Assembly (NCBI RefSeq): GCF_022829605.1
Contig: NZ_JAKSYD010000067.1
Location: forward strand, 1-64,000
DNA length: 64,000 nucleotides
Reading direction: 5' to 3'
Source of the DNA: Methylobacterium sp. E-065
Lineage (GTDB): Bacteria > Pseudomonadota > Alphaproteobacteria > Rhizobiales > Beijerinckiaceae
This document shows, one piece after another, positions 15,978-24,474 of this stretch. Positions within the stretch are counted from its first letter, which is position 1. The number at the start of each line of letters is the position of its first letter. Below the pieces are notes generated by a model that had not been told where the DNA came from, made no database searches, and was given only the letters and a program-made list of their open reading frames with translations. The position numbers and the translations under genes are program-made.

Positions 15978-18242
15978 ATGCGCGTTGCTTACCCCCATTC
16001 GAAGACCCGTGGCGCCACCCTGCGCGCCCTCCTGGCCGGCGCCTCGCTCGCCGTCCTGGCCCAGGCCGCGCCGAGCCTCGCTCAGGACGCGACGCCGCCG
16101 CGCCGCGGGGCGCTGAACAATCCCCCGGCCGGGGGCAGCGTGCAGCTCGAGGAACTGAGCGTCGAGAGCCAGGGCGGCGGCGCCCCGGTCGCGGCCCGGG
16201 CCGGCGCGGGCGCGCGGGCCGTGGAGAGCCCGACCGGCCCGATCGACGGCTTCGTGGCGAAGCGCTCGGCCACCGCGACCAAGACCAACACGCCGCTGAT
16301 CGAGACCCCGCAATCGATCACCGTGGTCGGTCGCCAGCAGCTCGACACCCAGAACGCCCAGACCCTGACGCAGGCGACCCAGTACGTCGCCGGCACCTAT
16401 GCGGGCACCTTCGGCGCCGATACGCGGCTCGACTTCTTCCAGCTGCGCGGCTTCGTGGTCAGCGATTACGGCCTCTACCTCAACGGCCTGCAGCTCCTGA
16501 ACTACGGCTTCGCCTACAGCCGGGTGAACACGTTCGGGCTGGAGCGGGTCGAGGTGCTGCGCGGCCCCTCCGCGGTGCTGTTCGGCGCCGGCAATCCCGG
16601 CGGCCTGATCAACCAGATCAGCAAGCGCCCGACCGAGAATCCGTTCGGCTATATCGAGGTCGGCGGCGGCTCGTTCGACCAGCGCTACGCCGCCTTCGAC
16701 GTCGGCGGCCCGGCCGACCGGGAGGGCCACTGGTTCACCCGCCTGACCGGCTATGCCCGCAACGGCGGCACGCAGGTCCAGGGCGCGCCGGACGACAGCT
16801 ACTACATCGCCCCGGCCTTCACCTATAAGCCGGACGGCTCGACCAAGTTCACGGTGCTGTCGAGCTTCCAGCACGACAACACGGCGGTGACGGCGAACTT
16901 CCTGCCCTACCAGGGCACGGCGCGGCCGACCGTGCTGGGCCTGCGCATCCCGCGCTCGCTCAACGTCGGCGATGCCGGCTTCAACACCTACCAGCGCGAT
17001 CAGGCCTTCATCGGCTACGAGTTCGAGCACGTCTTCGACGACACGTGGGCGGTGCGCCAGAACGCCCGCTACGCCTACACGCAGAGCTACCAGAATTCCT
17101 ACATCGGCCAGCTCGGCTACTCGGATCCGCTCCAGACCCAGCTCGGCCGCTACCTGTTCCGGGACAGCGCCAAGATCGCGCAGCTCGACGTCGACACCCA
17201 GGCCGAGGCCAAGTTCTCCGACGGGTTCTTCCGGCACGACTTCCTGATGGGCGTGGAGTACCGGAACTTCCAGATCCACGACAACCAAGCCTCGGGCTTC
17301 CCCGCCCCGAGCCTCAACATCTTCGCGCCCGCTTACGGCCCGCAGACGGTCTCGGCCTCGCCCTACCTGATCAACGCCGACTCGTTCCAGCAGGTCGGCC
17401 TCTACTTCCAGGACCAGATCAAGCTCACCCCGGAGCTGACCCTGATCCTCGGCGGCCGCCAGGACTTCGTCCAGAACACCGTCTACGACCGCCTGACGCC
17501 GTCCAACACCAACGGCCGCAACGACAGCGCCTTCACCTACCGGGCGGCGGCGATCTACAATTTCGACTTCGGCCTCGCGCCCTACATCATGTACGCGACC
17601 TCGTTCCAGCCCGAGATCGGCGTGGACATCAACAACCGGGCCTTCAAGCCCGATACGGGCGATCAGGTCGAGGGCGGCGTCAAGTTCGAGCCGCCGGGCC
17701 AGGGCTACTTCCTGACGCTGGCGGGCTTCGACATCCACCGCAACAACGTGCTCACCCCCAACCCGCTGAACACGATCTTCCAGACGCAGGTCGGCGAAGT
17801 GCGCTCCACCGGCTTCGAGGCACAGCTGGTGGCCAACGTCGCCGACGGGCTCAACCTCGTGGCGTCCTTCACCAAGTTCGACTTCTCCACCCTGCGGGAC
17901 CCCGATCCGGTGCGGGTCGGCAAGACACCGGTCAACATCCCGCAGACGCTCGCCTCGCTGTTTGCCGACTACACCATCCCGCTCGGGCCGTGGCGCGGCT
18001 TCGGCTTCGGCGGCGGCGTGCGCTACGTCGGCAGCTCGTTCGCCGATGTGGCCAACACCCTGCGGGTGCCCGACTACGTGCTGTTCGACGCGCAGGTGCA
18101 TTACGATTACGAGAACTGGCGCTTCCAGGTGAACGCCTCGAATATCGGCGACCGGCGCTTCGTCGCCTCCTGCCAGTCGAGCGTGTCCTGCTTCTACGGC
18201 GACGCCCGGCGGGTGCTGGCGAAGGTCAGCTACAAGTGGTGA
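15978..18242 (+). CDS. TonB-dependent siderophore receptor
   Basis: A 754-residue outer-membrane receptor of the FhuA/FpvA type for ferric-siderophore uptake driven by TonB-ExbBD. The signal peptide ends around APSLAQ (residue 35), and a TonB-box-like EELSV lies near residue 57. The plug domain contains TPQSITVVGRQQLD, the FFQLRGF motif and VEVLRGPSAVLFGAGNPGG. The 22-strand barrel ends with the family's SNIGDRRFVASC segment and a C-terminal aromatic residue (YKW). Two Cys in the last loop (CQSSVSC) may form a disulfide, as in many ferrichrome receptors. No transporter genes are adjacent. The Irr-box-like site upstream fits iron control. The exact ligand is unknown. Confidence 0.93.
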   Translation: MRVAYPHSKTRGATLRALLAGASLAVLAQAAPSLAQDATPPRRGALNNPPAGGSVQLEELSVESQGGGAPVAARAGAGARAVESPTGPIDGFVAKRSATATKTNTPLIETPQSITVVGRQQLDTQNAQTLTQATQYVAGTYAGTFGADTRLDFFQLRGFVVSDYGLYLNGLQLLNYGFAYSRVNTFGLERVEVLRGPSAVLFGAGNPGGLINQISKRPTENPFGYIEVGGGSFDQRYAAFDVGGPADREGHWFTRLTGYARNGGTQVQGAPDDSYYIAPAFTYKPDGSTKFTVLSSFQHDNTAVTANFLPYQGTARPTVLGLRIPRSLNVGDAGFNTYQRDQAFIGYEFEHVFDDTWAVRQNARYAYTQSYQNSYIGQLGYSDPLQTQLGRYLFRDSAKIAQLDVDTQAEAKFSDGFFRHDFLMGVEYRNFQIHDNQASGFPAPSLNIFAPAYGPQTVSASPYLINADSFQQVGLYFQDQIKLTPELTLILGGRQDFVQNTVYDRLTPSNTNGRNDSAFTYRAAAIYNFDFGLAPYIMYATSFQPEIGVDINNRAFKPDTGDQVEGGVKFEPPGQGYFLTLAGFDIHRNNVLTPNPLNTIFQTQVGEVRSTGFEAQLVANVADGLNLVASFTKFDFSTLRDPDPVRVGKTPVNIPQTLASLFADYTIPLGPWRGFGFGGGVRYVGSSFADVANTLRVPDYVLFDAQVHYDYENWRFQVNASNIGDRRFVASCQSSVSCFYGDARRVLAKVSYKW

Positions 18243-18263
18243 GGTGAAAGTCTATCGGATCCT

Positions 18264-18383
18264 GGTTTCGAAAGGTCTCGACCTTTCGCGGGTCCAGGGC
18301 AGAGCCCTGGTCGTCGTCTCAGGGCCACGACACGCAGGGCTCCGCCCTGAGAACCCGCCAAAGGGCTTGCCCTTTGGAAACCC
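18264..18383. repeat. family A paired-hairpin repeat, two inverted units
   Basis: The left unit has GGTTTC, stem GAAAGGT/ACCTTTC, linker GCGGGT and stem CCAGGGC/GCCCTGG. The right unit is its inversion, with CAGGGC/GCCCTG, ACCCGC, stem CAAAGGG/CCCTTTG and GGAAACC. A short CGTCG-type pairing joins them. It starts 22 bases after the TonB receptor stop and ends 48 bases before mazG, so it can serve as the receptor's terminator. Confidence 0.8.
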
Positions 18384-18430
18384 AGGATCCTTGTTGCCAC
18401 GCGGTCGGGAACGGCTCTAACCCCAGCGGC

Positions 18431-19303
18431 ATGAGCGAGACACACGAGTCGGGCCGCGCGGGCGACGGGGTGGCGGAGACGGAACTGAGCCGGCTGCTGC
18501 GCCTGATGGCGGCCTTGCGCGACCCCGTCCGCGGCTGCGCCTGGGACGTGGCGCAGACATCCGCCACCATCGTGCCCTACACGATCGAGGAGGCCTACGA
18601 GGTCGCCGACGCGGTGGCGCGGGGCGACCGCGACGACCTGCGCGACGAACTCGGCGATCTGCTGCTTCAGGTGGTGTTCCACGCTCGGATGGCCGAGGAG
18701 CAGGGCGCCTTCGCGTTCGACGACGTGGCCCGCGCCATCGCCGACAAGCTGATCCGCCGCCACCCGCACGTCTTCGCGCCGGACGGGTCGCTCCTGCCGG
18801 AGGGCTCCGCCTTGCGCGACCCGGCGCAGGTCGAGGCGCAATGGGCGGCGATCAAGGCGCAGGAACGCGCCGCGCGCGGCGAAGCGCAAACCGCGCCGGA
18901 CCCGCTGGGCGGGGTCGCCCTGGCGCTGCCGGCGCTGGCTCGCGCGGAAAAAATCTCCCGGCGGGCGGCCGGCTACGGCTTCGACTGGGACAACGCCGCT
19001 CAGGTGATCGGCAAGGTCCGCGAGGAGACCGACGAGGTCGCCGAGGCCCTGGCGGCGGGCGACCGGCGGGCCGTGGCGGACGAGATCGGCGACCTGCTGT
19101 TCTCGGTGGCCAACCTCGCCCGGCATGCCGGGATCGACCCGGAGACGGCTTTGCGGGACGGCACCGCCAAGTTCGAGCGCCGCTTCGCCGCGATGGCGGC
19201 GCATCTGGCGGCGGCCGGGGGCGAACTCGGCCGCTCGGATCTCGCCGCCATGGAGGCCGCATGGCAGGCGGTGAAACGCGACGAGGCGGAGCGGGCCGGA
19301 TAG
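18431..19303 (+). CDS. mazG: nucleoside triphosphate pyrophosphohydrolase MazG
   Basis: A 290-residue all-alpha NTP pyrophosphohydrolase that hydrolyses dNTPs/NTPs to monophosphates and PPi and is linked to clearing of damaged nucleotides and stress control. Two MazG repeats are visible. The first has YTIEEAYEVADAV and DELGDLLLQVVFHARMAEE (EExxE and DxxGD metal sites). The second has VREETDEVAEAL and DEIGDLLFSVANLARH. The ATG at 18431 starts the protein just before its conserved LLRLMAALRDPVRGCAWD segment. An in-frame ATG at 18374 lies partly in the family A repeat and is less likely. Length fits the family (about 260-290). Confidence 0.93.
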   Translation: MSETHESGRAGDGVAETELSRLLRLMAALRDPVRGCAWDVAQTSATIVPYTIEEAYEVADAVARGDRDDLRDELGDLLLQVVFHARMAEEQGAFAFDDVARAIADKLIRRHPHVFAPDGSLLPEGSALRDPAQVEAQWAAIKAQERAARGEAQTAPDPLGGVALALPALARAEKISRRAAGYGFDWDNAAQVIGKVREETDEVAEALAAGDRRAVADEIGDLLFSVANLARHAGIDPETALRDGTAKFERRFAAMAAHLAAAGGELGRSDLAAMEAAWQAVKRDEAERAG

Positions 19304-19380
19304 CCGGCGCGACGATCCTGCGCGGGGTGCCGCGCGTCCGGGGGCTCGACAGACCTCAACCGGCGGATATGGTGCCGCCC

Positions 19381-19722
19381 ATGCGCTTCGCTCTCCCCCT
19401 CCTCACCCTGCCCGTCCTGGCCCTGTTCGCCGCGACCGCCCTGCCCCGGCCCGCCCGGGCCGAGACGATCGTTCAGGGCCGGTTCGGCTGTCACACCCAG
19501 GAGGTCACGGACCGCCTGTTCAAGCTGGTCATGGCCGGCGACGAATCGGGGTTCGGGCAGCTCCTGCGGGGCAGCCTCGCGAGCGGCGAGTGCCGGAACT
19601 GGACGCCCGGCGAGGCGGTCCGGCTCGAGAGCCGGACGACGACCTATGGCTGCCTCGCGCCGGCGGCCGGGCAGGAGCGCTGCTACTGGACGCCCCTCAG
19701 CGCGGTCGAGAAGCCGAACTGA
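19381..19722 (+). CDS. small secreted protein, hypothetical
   Basis: A 113-residue protein with a clear Sec signal peptide (MRFALPLLTLPVLALFAATA, cleavage near RPARAE). A short domain with three or four cysteines follows (FGCHTQEV, GECRNW, YGCLAP, ERCYWTP), which could form two disulfides. I do not recognise the family. An ATG four codons upstream (19369) is also possible. It follows mazG by 77 bases and converges on the chemoreceptor gene at 19732. Probably periplasmic. Confidence 0.6.
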   Translation: MRFALPLLTLPVLALFAATALPRPARAETIVQGRFGCHTQEVTDRLFKLVMAGDESGFGQLLRGSLASGECRNWTPGEAVRLESRTTTYGCLAPAAGQERCYWTPLSAVEKPN

Positions 19723-19731
19723 CCGCGGCCC

Positions 19732-21429
19732 TCACGCCGCCCGCACGGTGTTGAGGAACCGCTCGACCTCGGACGCGAGCTGCTCGGACTGGCGTGACAG
19801 GTCGGTCGCTGCCGTGAGCACCCGGTCGGCCGCCCGGCCGGTCTGCTCCGAGGCCTGGGCCACGCCGGCGATGTTGTCGGTCACCTGCTGGGTGCCGGCC
19901 GTGGCCTGACCGACGTTGCGCACGATCTCCTGCGTCGCCGCCCCCTGCTGCTCGACGGCCGCCGCGATCGTCGCCGCGACGGCGTTGATCTCGCGGATGC
20001 GCCCGGTGATCGTCCCGATGGCCCCCACCGTCTCGCCGGTCGCGCCCTGGATCCGGGCCATCTGGCCGGCGATCTCCTCGGTGGCCTTGGCGGTCTGGCC
20101 GGCCAACTCCTTGACCTCGGCGGCGACCACCGCGAAACCGCGGCCCGCCTCGCCGGCCCGGGCCGCCTCGATCGTCGCGTTGAGCGCCAGCAGGTTGGTC
20201 TGGGCCGCGATGGTCGAGATCAGCTGCACCACGTCGCCGACCCGGCTCGCGGCCTCGCTCAGGGCGGAGACCTGGGCGGCGGTCTGGTCGGCCTCGCCGA
20301 CGGCCCGCCGGGCGAGGTCGGTCGAGCCTGTCACCTGCCGGCTGATCTCCTGGATGGAGCTGCCGAGTTCCTCGGTGGCCGCCGCCACCGTGTTGACGTT
20401 GGCGGCGGCCTGCTCGGCGGCAGCCGCCACGGTGGTGGACTGGCTGGCGGCCTCCTGGGCGCTGGCCGACATCCGTCCGGCCGTGGCCTGCAGCTCGGCG
20501 GCCGCGCTCGACACCATCCCGACGATGCCGGCCACGGCCCGCTCGAAGGCGTCGGCCAACTCCACCATGGCGCGCTTGCGCTCGGCGGCGGAGGCGGCCT
20601 CGTCCGCGTGCCGGCGCCCCGCCTCCTCGGCGGCGCTGCGGGCCACCATGGCCTTGATCCCCTCGACGGCACGGCCGACTGCGCCGATCTCGTCCCGGCG
20701 GGTCGCGGCCTCGAGGGTGATGTCGCTCGCGCCGCCCGCCATGCGCTGCAGGGCGGCGACCAGCCTGTCGAGGGGGCGCGTGATTCCGAACACCGCGATC
20801 GCGCCGGCCGTCGCGAGGGACGCGAGCAGCCCCGCCACGGCCGTGACGATCAGGATGGTGGTGCCGCGCTCGACATCGGCCTGCGTGGCGTGCTTGCCGT
20901 CGTCGATCCGGCGTTCCAAGTCGGCGATCTGGGCCTGCATCGCCGCGTGGAAGGCCGCGCGCAACCCGGCTGCGTCCTTGTACGAGATCTGGATGGCCGC
21001 ATCGCGGTCGCCGTCCAGGGCCGCGGTGTTGCTGTTCGCGACCATCTCGAGCACGGGAGCGGCGATCCGGCGGATCTTCTGGACCTTCTCGGTATCGTCG
21101 GTCGACCGCGACGCGGCGATAATGCGATCGAGATCGTCGAGCGTCGCCCTGGCGGCCGTGTTGTAGCGGTCCTCGAACGTGGTGAGATCGGATTTCGGCT
21201 CGCCGATCATGAGGTTGCGGTTCATGAGCGCGGCGTCGCCGAGATGGATCCGCGCGCTCTGCAGACCGGCCAGCCGGACGGTGAGATACTCCGCGACGTA
21301 GCCGCTGCGCTCCTGGATGACGTGCATGGTATTGAGCGCGTAAACGACCGTGATCGCGCTCACCAGCATCGTGATAAGCAGAGGTATCGCAATCTTGGTC
21401 AGAATTTTTATATTATTGAGGATTTTCAT
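19732..21429 (-). CDS. methyl-accepting chemotaxis protein with 4-helix-bundle sensor
   Basis: A 565-residue chemoreceptor. TM1 covers residues 10-32 and TM2 about 190-212. The periplasmic part between them is helical, of the 4HB_MCP type, and includes a [18 protein letters not shown] segment. HAMP begins at GITRPLDRL, and the signalling tip [15 protein letters not shown] lies near residue 413. The C-terminus RFLNTVRAA matches that of the other two receptors in this window, with no CheR pentapeptide. The start sits at the edge of a markedly A+T-rich upstream region (21430-21650) that should contain its promoter. Ligand unknown. It converges on the small secreted protein gene. Confidence 0.92.
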   Translation of the reverse strand: MKILNNIKILTKIAIPLLITMLVSAITVVYALNTMHVIQERSGYVAEYLTVRLAGLQSARIHLGDAALMNRNLMIGEPKSDLTTFEDRYNTAARATLDDLDRIIAASRSTDDTEKVQKIRRIAAPVLEMVANSNTAALDGDRDAAIQISYKDAAGLRAAFHAAMQAQIADLERRIDDGKHATQADVERGTTILIVTAVAGLLASLATAGAIAVFGITRPLDRLVAALQRMAGGASDITLEAATRRDEIGAVGRAVEGIKAMVARSAAEEAGRRHADEAASAAERKRAMVELADAFERAVAGIVGMVSSAAAELQATAGRMSASAQEAASQSTTVAAAAEQAAANVNTVAAATEELGSSIQEISRQVTGSTDLARRAVGEADQTAAQVSALSEAASRVGDVVQLISTIAAQTNLLALNATIEAARAGEAGRGFAVVAAEVKELAGQTAKATEEIAGQMARIQGATGETVGAIGTITGRIREINAVAATIAAAVEQQGAATQEIVRNVGQATAGTQQVTDNIAGVAQASEQTGRAADRVLTAATDLSRQSEQLASEVERFLNTVRAA

Positions 21430-21801
21430 CTCGAATGCATCCAGCAGAATATGTGCAATACGTTCGATGAAACAGAACTGTTTTTACAGACGATCGATCT
21501 TTGACGTGCTTCGGCCGTAGCATGCCGACGATTTGTTCTCAATGCATGTTTCGGTATGGATGCAAAAATCCGAGTTCAAAGATTTAATGTATTGATGCGC
21601 GGCGTTATCGATTTTCGTGTCTGCTTCGGCGCGAAATAAGAGATCACGCTGCTCTAGAAGCGAAGATTGTTCTGGCTGCGTATGGACGCGATCGGAGACA
21701 ACGGCAGGACTTTGTCGGGATACGGTTTACGGCACCGGGCCCGCCGCCGCTTCTGGAGCGGCGGCGGCCGGGCCGCCGCCGTGTGGGGCGGCGGCCTCCG
21801 C
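21430..21801. other. intergenic, A+T-rich promoter region plus GC hairpins
   Basis: Bases 21430-21650 are A+T-rich and lie upstream of the chemoreceptor gene. Bases 21740-21796 contain two strong GC hairpins downstream of the DUF892 gene. No gene was recognised. Confidence 0.45.
21771..21796 (-). terminator. GC hairpin after the DUF892 gene
   Basis: A perfect 10-bp stem GGCCGCCGCC/GGCGGCGGCC with a 6-base loop begins 5 bases after the DUF892 stop. A second hairpin (CGCCGCCGC/GCGGCGGCG) lies further on at 21742-21768. Neither has a T-tract, so intrinsic termination is only presumed; the hairpins may instead protect the mRNA end. Confidence 0.45.
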
Positions 21802-22332
21802 TCAAGTGGCCTTCTTGCCCTTCTTGGACGGCTCGGCATCCTCAGGGGTGCCGTCGGTGTTGATCGACTCGGCGATCTTGGACAGCAGCGCGTCGGTCTT
21901 CTTCTCTTCCTGCAGGGTCTCGTCGAGGAGCTTGGCGGCGTCCGCGTAGCCGAGCTGGGCGGCCCAGGTCTTCAGGGTGCCGTAGCGGGCGATCTCGTAA
22001 TGCTCCACCGCCTGGGCGCAGGCGGCCAGCACCGCGTCGGCGGCCGGGCTATCCTCGAAATCCTCCAGATCTTCCTCCATCTCGGAGACGATGCCCTGCA
22101 TCGCCTCGCAGGTCTTGGCCCGGGCCGGCTTGCCGATCAGCTCGAACACCTGCGTGAGCCGCTCGACCTGCTGGGCGCTCTCCTCGGCATGGGTCTCGAA
22201 GGCTTGGCGCAACTCGTCGTGCTCCGCCGCCTTGGCGGACTTCTTGAGCGCTTTCACGGATTGCTTCTCGGCGTAGTAGACGTCCTTCAGGGTCTCGTAG
22301 AAGGCGTCGTGCAGCGTCTTCTGCTTGGCCAT
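21802..22332 (-). CDS. YciF/YciE family ferritin-like protein (DUF892)
   Basis: A 176-residue protein of the DUF892 ferritin-like family, predicted four-helix bundle. Conserved pieces visible are FYETLKDVYYAEKQSVKALKK, a HAEESAQQVERL metal-ligand helix, a CEAMQGIVSEMEEDLEDF helix and AQAVEHYEIARYGTL with the Glu/His/Glu pattern. Members bind a di-metal centre and are associated with stress responses; their exact reaction is not settled. The C-terminal tail is acidic, then Lys-rich (PSKKGKKAT). The ATG at 22332 is preceded by AGGAGAT. It is a single-gene unit ending at strong hairpins. Confidence 0.85.
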   Translation of the reverse strand: MAKQKTLHDAFYETLKDVYYAEKQSVKALKKSAKAAEHDELRQAFETHAEESAQQVERLTQVFELIGKPARAKTCEAMQGIVSEMEEDLEDFEDSPAADAVLAACAQAVEHYEIARYGTLKTWAAQLGYADAAKLLDETLQEEKKTDALLSKIAESINTDGTPEDAEPSKKGKKAT

Positions 22333-22476
22333 GGCGGTCTATCTCCTTTGGGCAAGCTGCCAGGTGCGCAGCCTCCGGACGGCAAACGCCGGTCCCGCCG
22401 GGCGTATCCGCCCGATCTTTTCCCGATCTCTCGGCCCTGGGGAGGAACTTTTTTTGCGCCGCGGCATGCGCGGCCT

Positions 22477-22555
22477 GTGATCCTGTGATCCAGGGCCGGC
22501 GTGATCCAGGGTTTGCCGGATCCTGGGCCGCCGTGATCCCTGGATCACGTGATCC
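22477..22555. repeat. cluster of seven GATC-containing TGATCC/GGATCC motifs
   Basis: Seven GATC tetramers occur in 79 bases, mostly as TGATCC or GGATCC with CAGG/CCTGG flanks, so that neighbouring copies form small inverted repeats. The cluster lies directly after the DoxX stop codon in the gap before the DUF892 gene. It may be a degenerate REP-like block or a terminator. No function is known to me. Confidence 0.55.
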
Positions 22556-22557
22556 CG

Positions 22558-23004
22558 TCAGCGGGTGGCGCCGGGTGGGCTCCCGGCCGATCGTCCGGGA
22601 TGGCGGACCGGCCAGTCGATCAGCCCGCCGGCCCAGAGGGCCGCCCAGACGAAGACCGGCTGAAAGGCGAGCCGCGGCCCGTGATACCACCAGGAATCCG
22701 GGATGCCGTCGACGTGGATGTGGTCGAAGGCATGCTTGAGGTTCGCCGGATAGACGCAGACCGCGTAGAGCGCGAGGCCGATCGCGGCGGCCCGGCGGAA
22801 TCGGTCCGTCAGGAGGGCGAGCGCACCGGCGATCTCGCACAGGCCGGTGGCCTGGATGACGAGGCGGGGCTCCGGCACCCAGTCGGGCATCAGCGGCAGC
22901 ATCGCGTCGGTCGCCATGAGGTGGACCACGCCAATGAACAGGTAGATCGCCGCGAGCCCGTAGCGCAGCCAGCGCCGCCCGGTCTCGATCGTCTGCTCGG
23001 TCAC
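22558..23004 (-). CDS. DoxX-like membrane protein
   Basis: A 148-residue integral membrane protein with four predicted helices (around residues 14-32, 48-66, 70-88 and 110-128). The DoxX-family pattern is visible: LAAIYLFIGVVHL, the polar PEPRLVIQATGLCEIAGALALL helix, and YPANLKHAFDH with WWYHGPRLAFQP near the end. DoxX-like proteins are membrane proteins linked to quinone or sulfur redox chemistry, but this branch has no assigned role. It overlaps the pabC-like gene by four bases (ATGA), so it is the last gene of the pab operon and is translationally coupled. Confidence 0.8.
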   Translation of the reverse strand: MTEQTIETGRRWLRYGLAAIYLFIGVVHLMATDAMLPLMPDWVPEPRLVIQATGLCEIAGALALLTDRFRRAAAIGLALYAVCVYPANLKHAFDHIHVDGIPDSWWYHGPRLAFQPVFVWAALWAGGLIDWPVRHPGRSAGSPPGATR

Positions 23005-23888
23005 GCGACCCTATCCTCCGTCACGTTGCAGGCCTGGGCCACGCGGGCCCGGAGGGCCGCCATCAGGCAGGCCACAGTAGGGTGCCCGGCGCCCGGGAAG
23101 GCTTTGTCGCCGAGGGCCGTCACGGGGGCCAGGAGCCGCAGGGAGTTGGTCAGGAACACGGCGTCCGCCCCCAGGAACTCGGACAGGGTCAGCGACCGCT
23201 CCTCGGCCTGCACCCCGCAGCCGGCGGCGAGACCCAGAACCTCCGCCCGGATGATGCCAGCGAGCACGCCGTCTTCGAGCGGCGGCGTGACCAGGGTCGC
23301 GCCGAACAGGGCGAACAGATTGCCGGTGCCCGCGCAGGTGACGCACGCCTTCGTGTTGCAGAACAACGCCTCGTCGAAGCCGGCCGCGGCGGCCTCCCGG
23401 GCGGCCAGCACCGCGTCGCCATAGCCCAGCGTCTTCAGGCGGCTGGCGGGCGATGTGTCGTTGCGGGCGATGGCGGTCGGCCACAGGCGCAGGGGCGCGA
23501 AGGCTGCGCTCCGGGCGCTCGGCGCCGCGGTGGCGAACAGCGTGGGGTGCGGATCCTCCGGGGGCTTGAGGCCCCGCGGGCCGGAGCCGCGCGTCAGCGT
23601 CGTGCGGATCGCGAGCCGCTCCCCGAGAGGCCCCCCCTGCCCGGCCAGCGCCCGCATGGCGGCGCGGATCTGCTCCGGCTCGGCGGGAATCCCAAGAATC
23701 TCCGCGGAGGCCACGAGCCGGGCGATGTGGGCGCCCTCGAAGGCCACGCGGCCCCCGAGCGCCAGGGCCGTGTCGAACAGGCCGTCGCCGAGCGTCAGGC
23801 CGCGGTCGGTGTGGTCGAGGGGGGCCGTGGTCCCGGGCGCGAGCGCCCCGTCACGCCACAGCATCGCGGCGTCCCCCCGGCCCATCAC
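23001..23888 (-). CDS. pabC: aminotransferase class IV, probable aminodeoxychorismate lyase
   Basis: A 295-residue PLP enzyme of fold type IV. The DRGLTLGDGLFDT start motif, SRLKTLGYGDAVLA with the PLP-binding lysine, and the cofactor-binding segments around GTGNLFALFGATLVTPP are visible. In the operon pabB-pabA-this gene, the expected reaction is elimination of pyruvate from 4-amino-4-deoxychorismate to give p-aminobenzoate for folate (and methanopterin-type) cofactors. The usual SN in the SNLF motif reads GN here, so a related D-amino-acid or branched-chain aminotransferase activity cannot be excluded. It overlaps pabA by 38 bases; starts at 23885 and 23864 are alternatives. Confidence 0.8.
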   Translation of the reverse strand: MMGRGDAAMLWRDGALAPGTTAPLDHTDRGLTLGDGLFDTALALGGRVAFEGAHIARLVASAEILGIPAEPEQIRAAMRALAGQGGPLGERLAIRTTLTRGSGPRGLKPPEDPHPTLFATAAPSARSAAFAPLRLWPTAIARNDTSPASRLKTLGYGDAVLAAREAAAAGFDEALFCNTKACVTCAGTGNLFALFGATLVTPPLEDGVLAGIIRAEVLGLAAGCGVQAEERSLTLSEFLGADAVFLTNSLRLLAPVTALGDKAFPGAGHPTVACLMAALRARVAQACNVTEDRVA

Positions 23889-24474
23889 GCCGTTCCCGCC
23901 ACGCGCGGGCGAGGTCCAGAAAATTGGCGAACAGGGCGTGGCCGCCTTCGGTCAGCACCGATTCCGGGTGGAACTGGATGCCGTAGGTCGGGTGGGTCCG
24001 GTGCGACAGCGCCATCACCTCCCCCTCCTGCGAGACCGCGTCGACCGAGAGGTGCCGTTCCATGTCGGGGCCGGGATTGACCACCAGCGAGTGGTAGCGC
24101 CCCACGGGCATCGGCGCGGGCAACCCGGAAAAGAGGCGCTCGCCGGTATGGGCGATCGGCGTCATCTGCCCGTGCAGGGGGCGCTGCGCCCGCCCGACCG
24201 TGCCGCCGAAGGCCGCGCCGATCGCCTGATGGCCGAGGCAGACCCCGAGGATCGGCACCGTGCCGGAGAGGTCGCGGATCGCCGGCAGCGAGACCCCGGC
24301 TTCCGCCGGGGTGCAGGGGCCGGGCGAGACCACCAGGGCCTCCGGTTCGAGCGCCCGGATGCCGGCCACATCCAGCGCGTCGTTGCGCACGACCCGGACG
24401 TCCTCGCCCAACTCCTCGAAGTAGCGGACCACGTTGAAGACGAAGGAATCGTAATTGTCGAGGACGAGGATCAT
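23851..24474 (-). CDS. pabA: aminodeoxychorismate/anthranilate synthase, glutamine amidotransferase subunit
   Basis: A 207-residue class I glutamine amidotransferase that releases ammonia from glutamine for the PabB partner. The catalytic triad is visible: the nucleophile Cys in VCLGHQAIG, and His/Glu in GIQFHPES. The N-terminus ILVLDNYDSFVFNV is typical of TrpG/PabA. The ATG at 24474 overlaps the pabB stop by four bases (ATGA), showing translational coupling. PabA and TrpG are hard to separate by sequence alone; the PIKGT motif of the adjacent large subunit decides for PabA. Confidence 0.9.
   Translation of the reverse strand: MILVLDNYDSFVFNVVRYFEELGEDVRVVRNDALDVAGIRALEPEALVVSPGPCTPAEAGVSLPAIRDLSGTVPILGVCLGHQAIGAAFGGTVGRAQRPLHGQMTPIAHTGERLFSGLPAPMPVGRYHSLVVNPGPDMERHLSVDAVSQEGEVMALSHRTHPTYGIQFHPESVLTEGGHALFANFLDLARAWRERRDGPGGRRDAVA

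Noticed and set aside
15897..18101. 734-codon open frame antisense to the TonB receptor gene
   Set aside because: Compositional shadow in GC-rich DNA: the product is Arg/Gly/Ala/Val-rich without any family motif, while the plus strand has a complete receptor with signal peptide and C-terminal aromatic.
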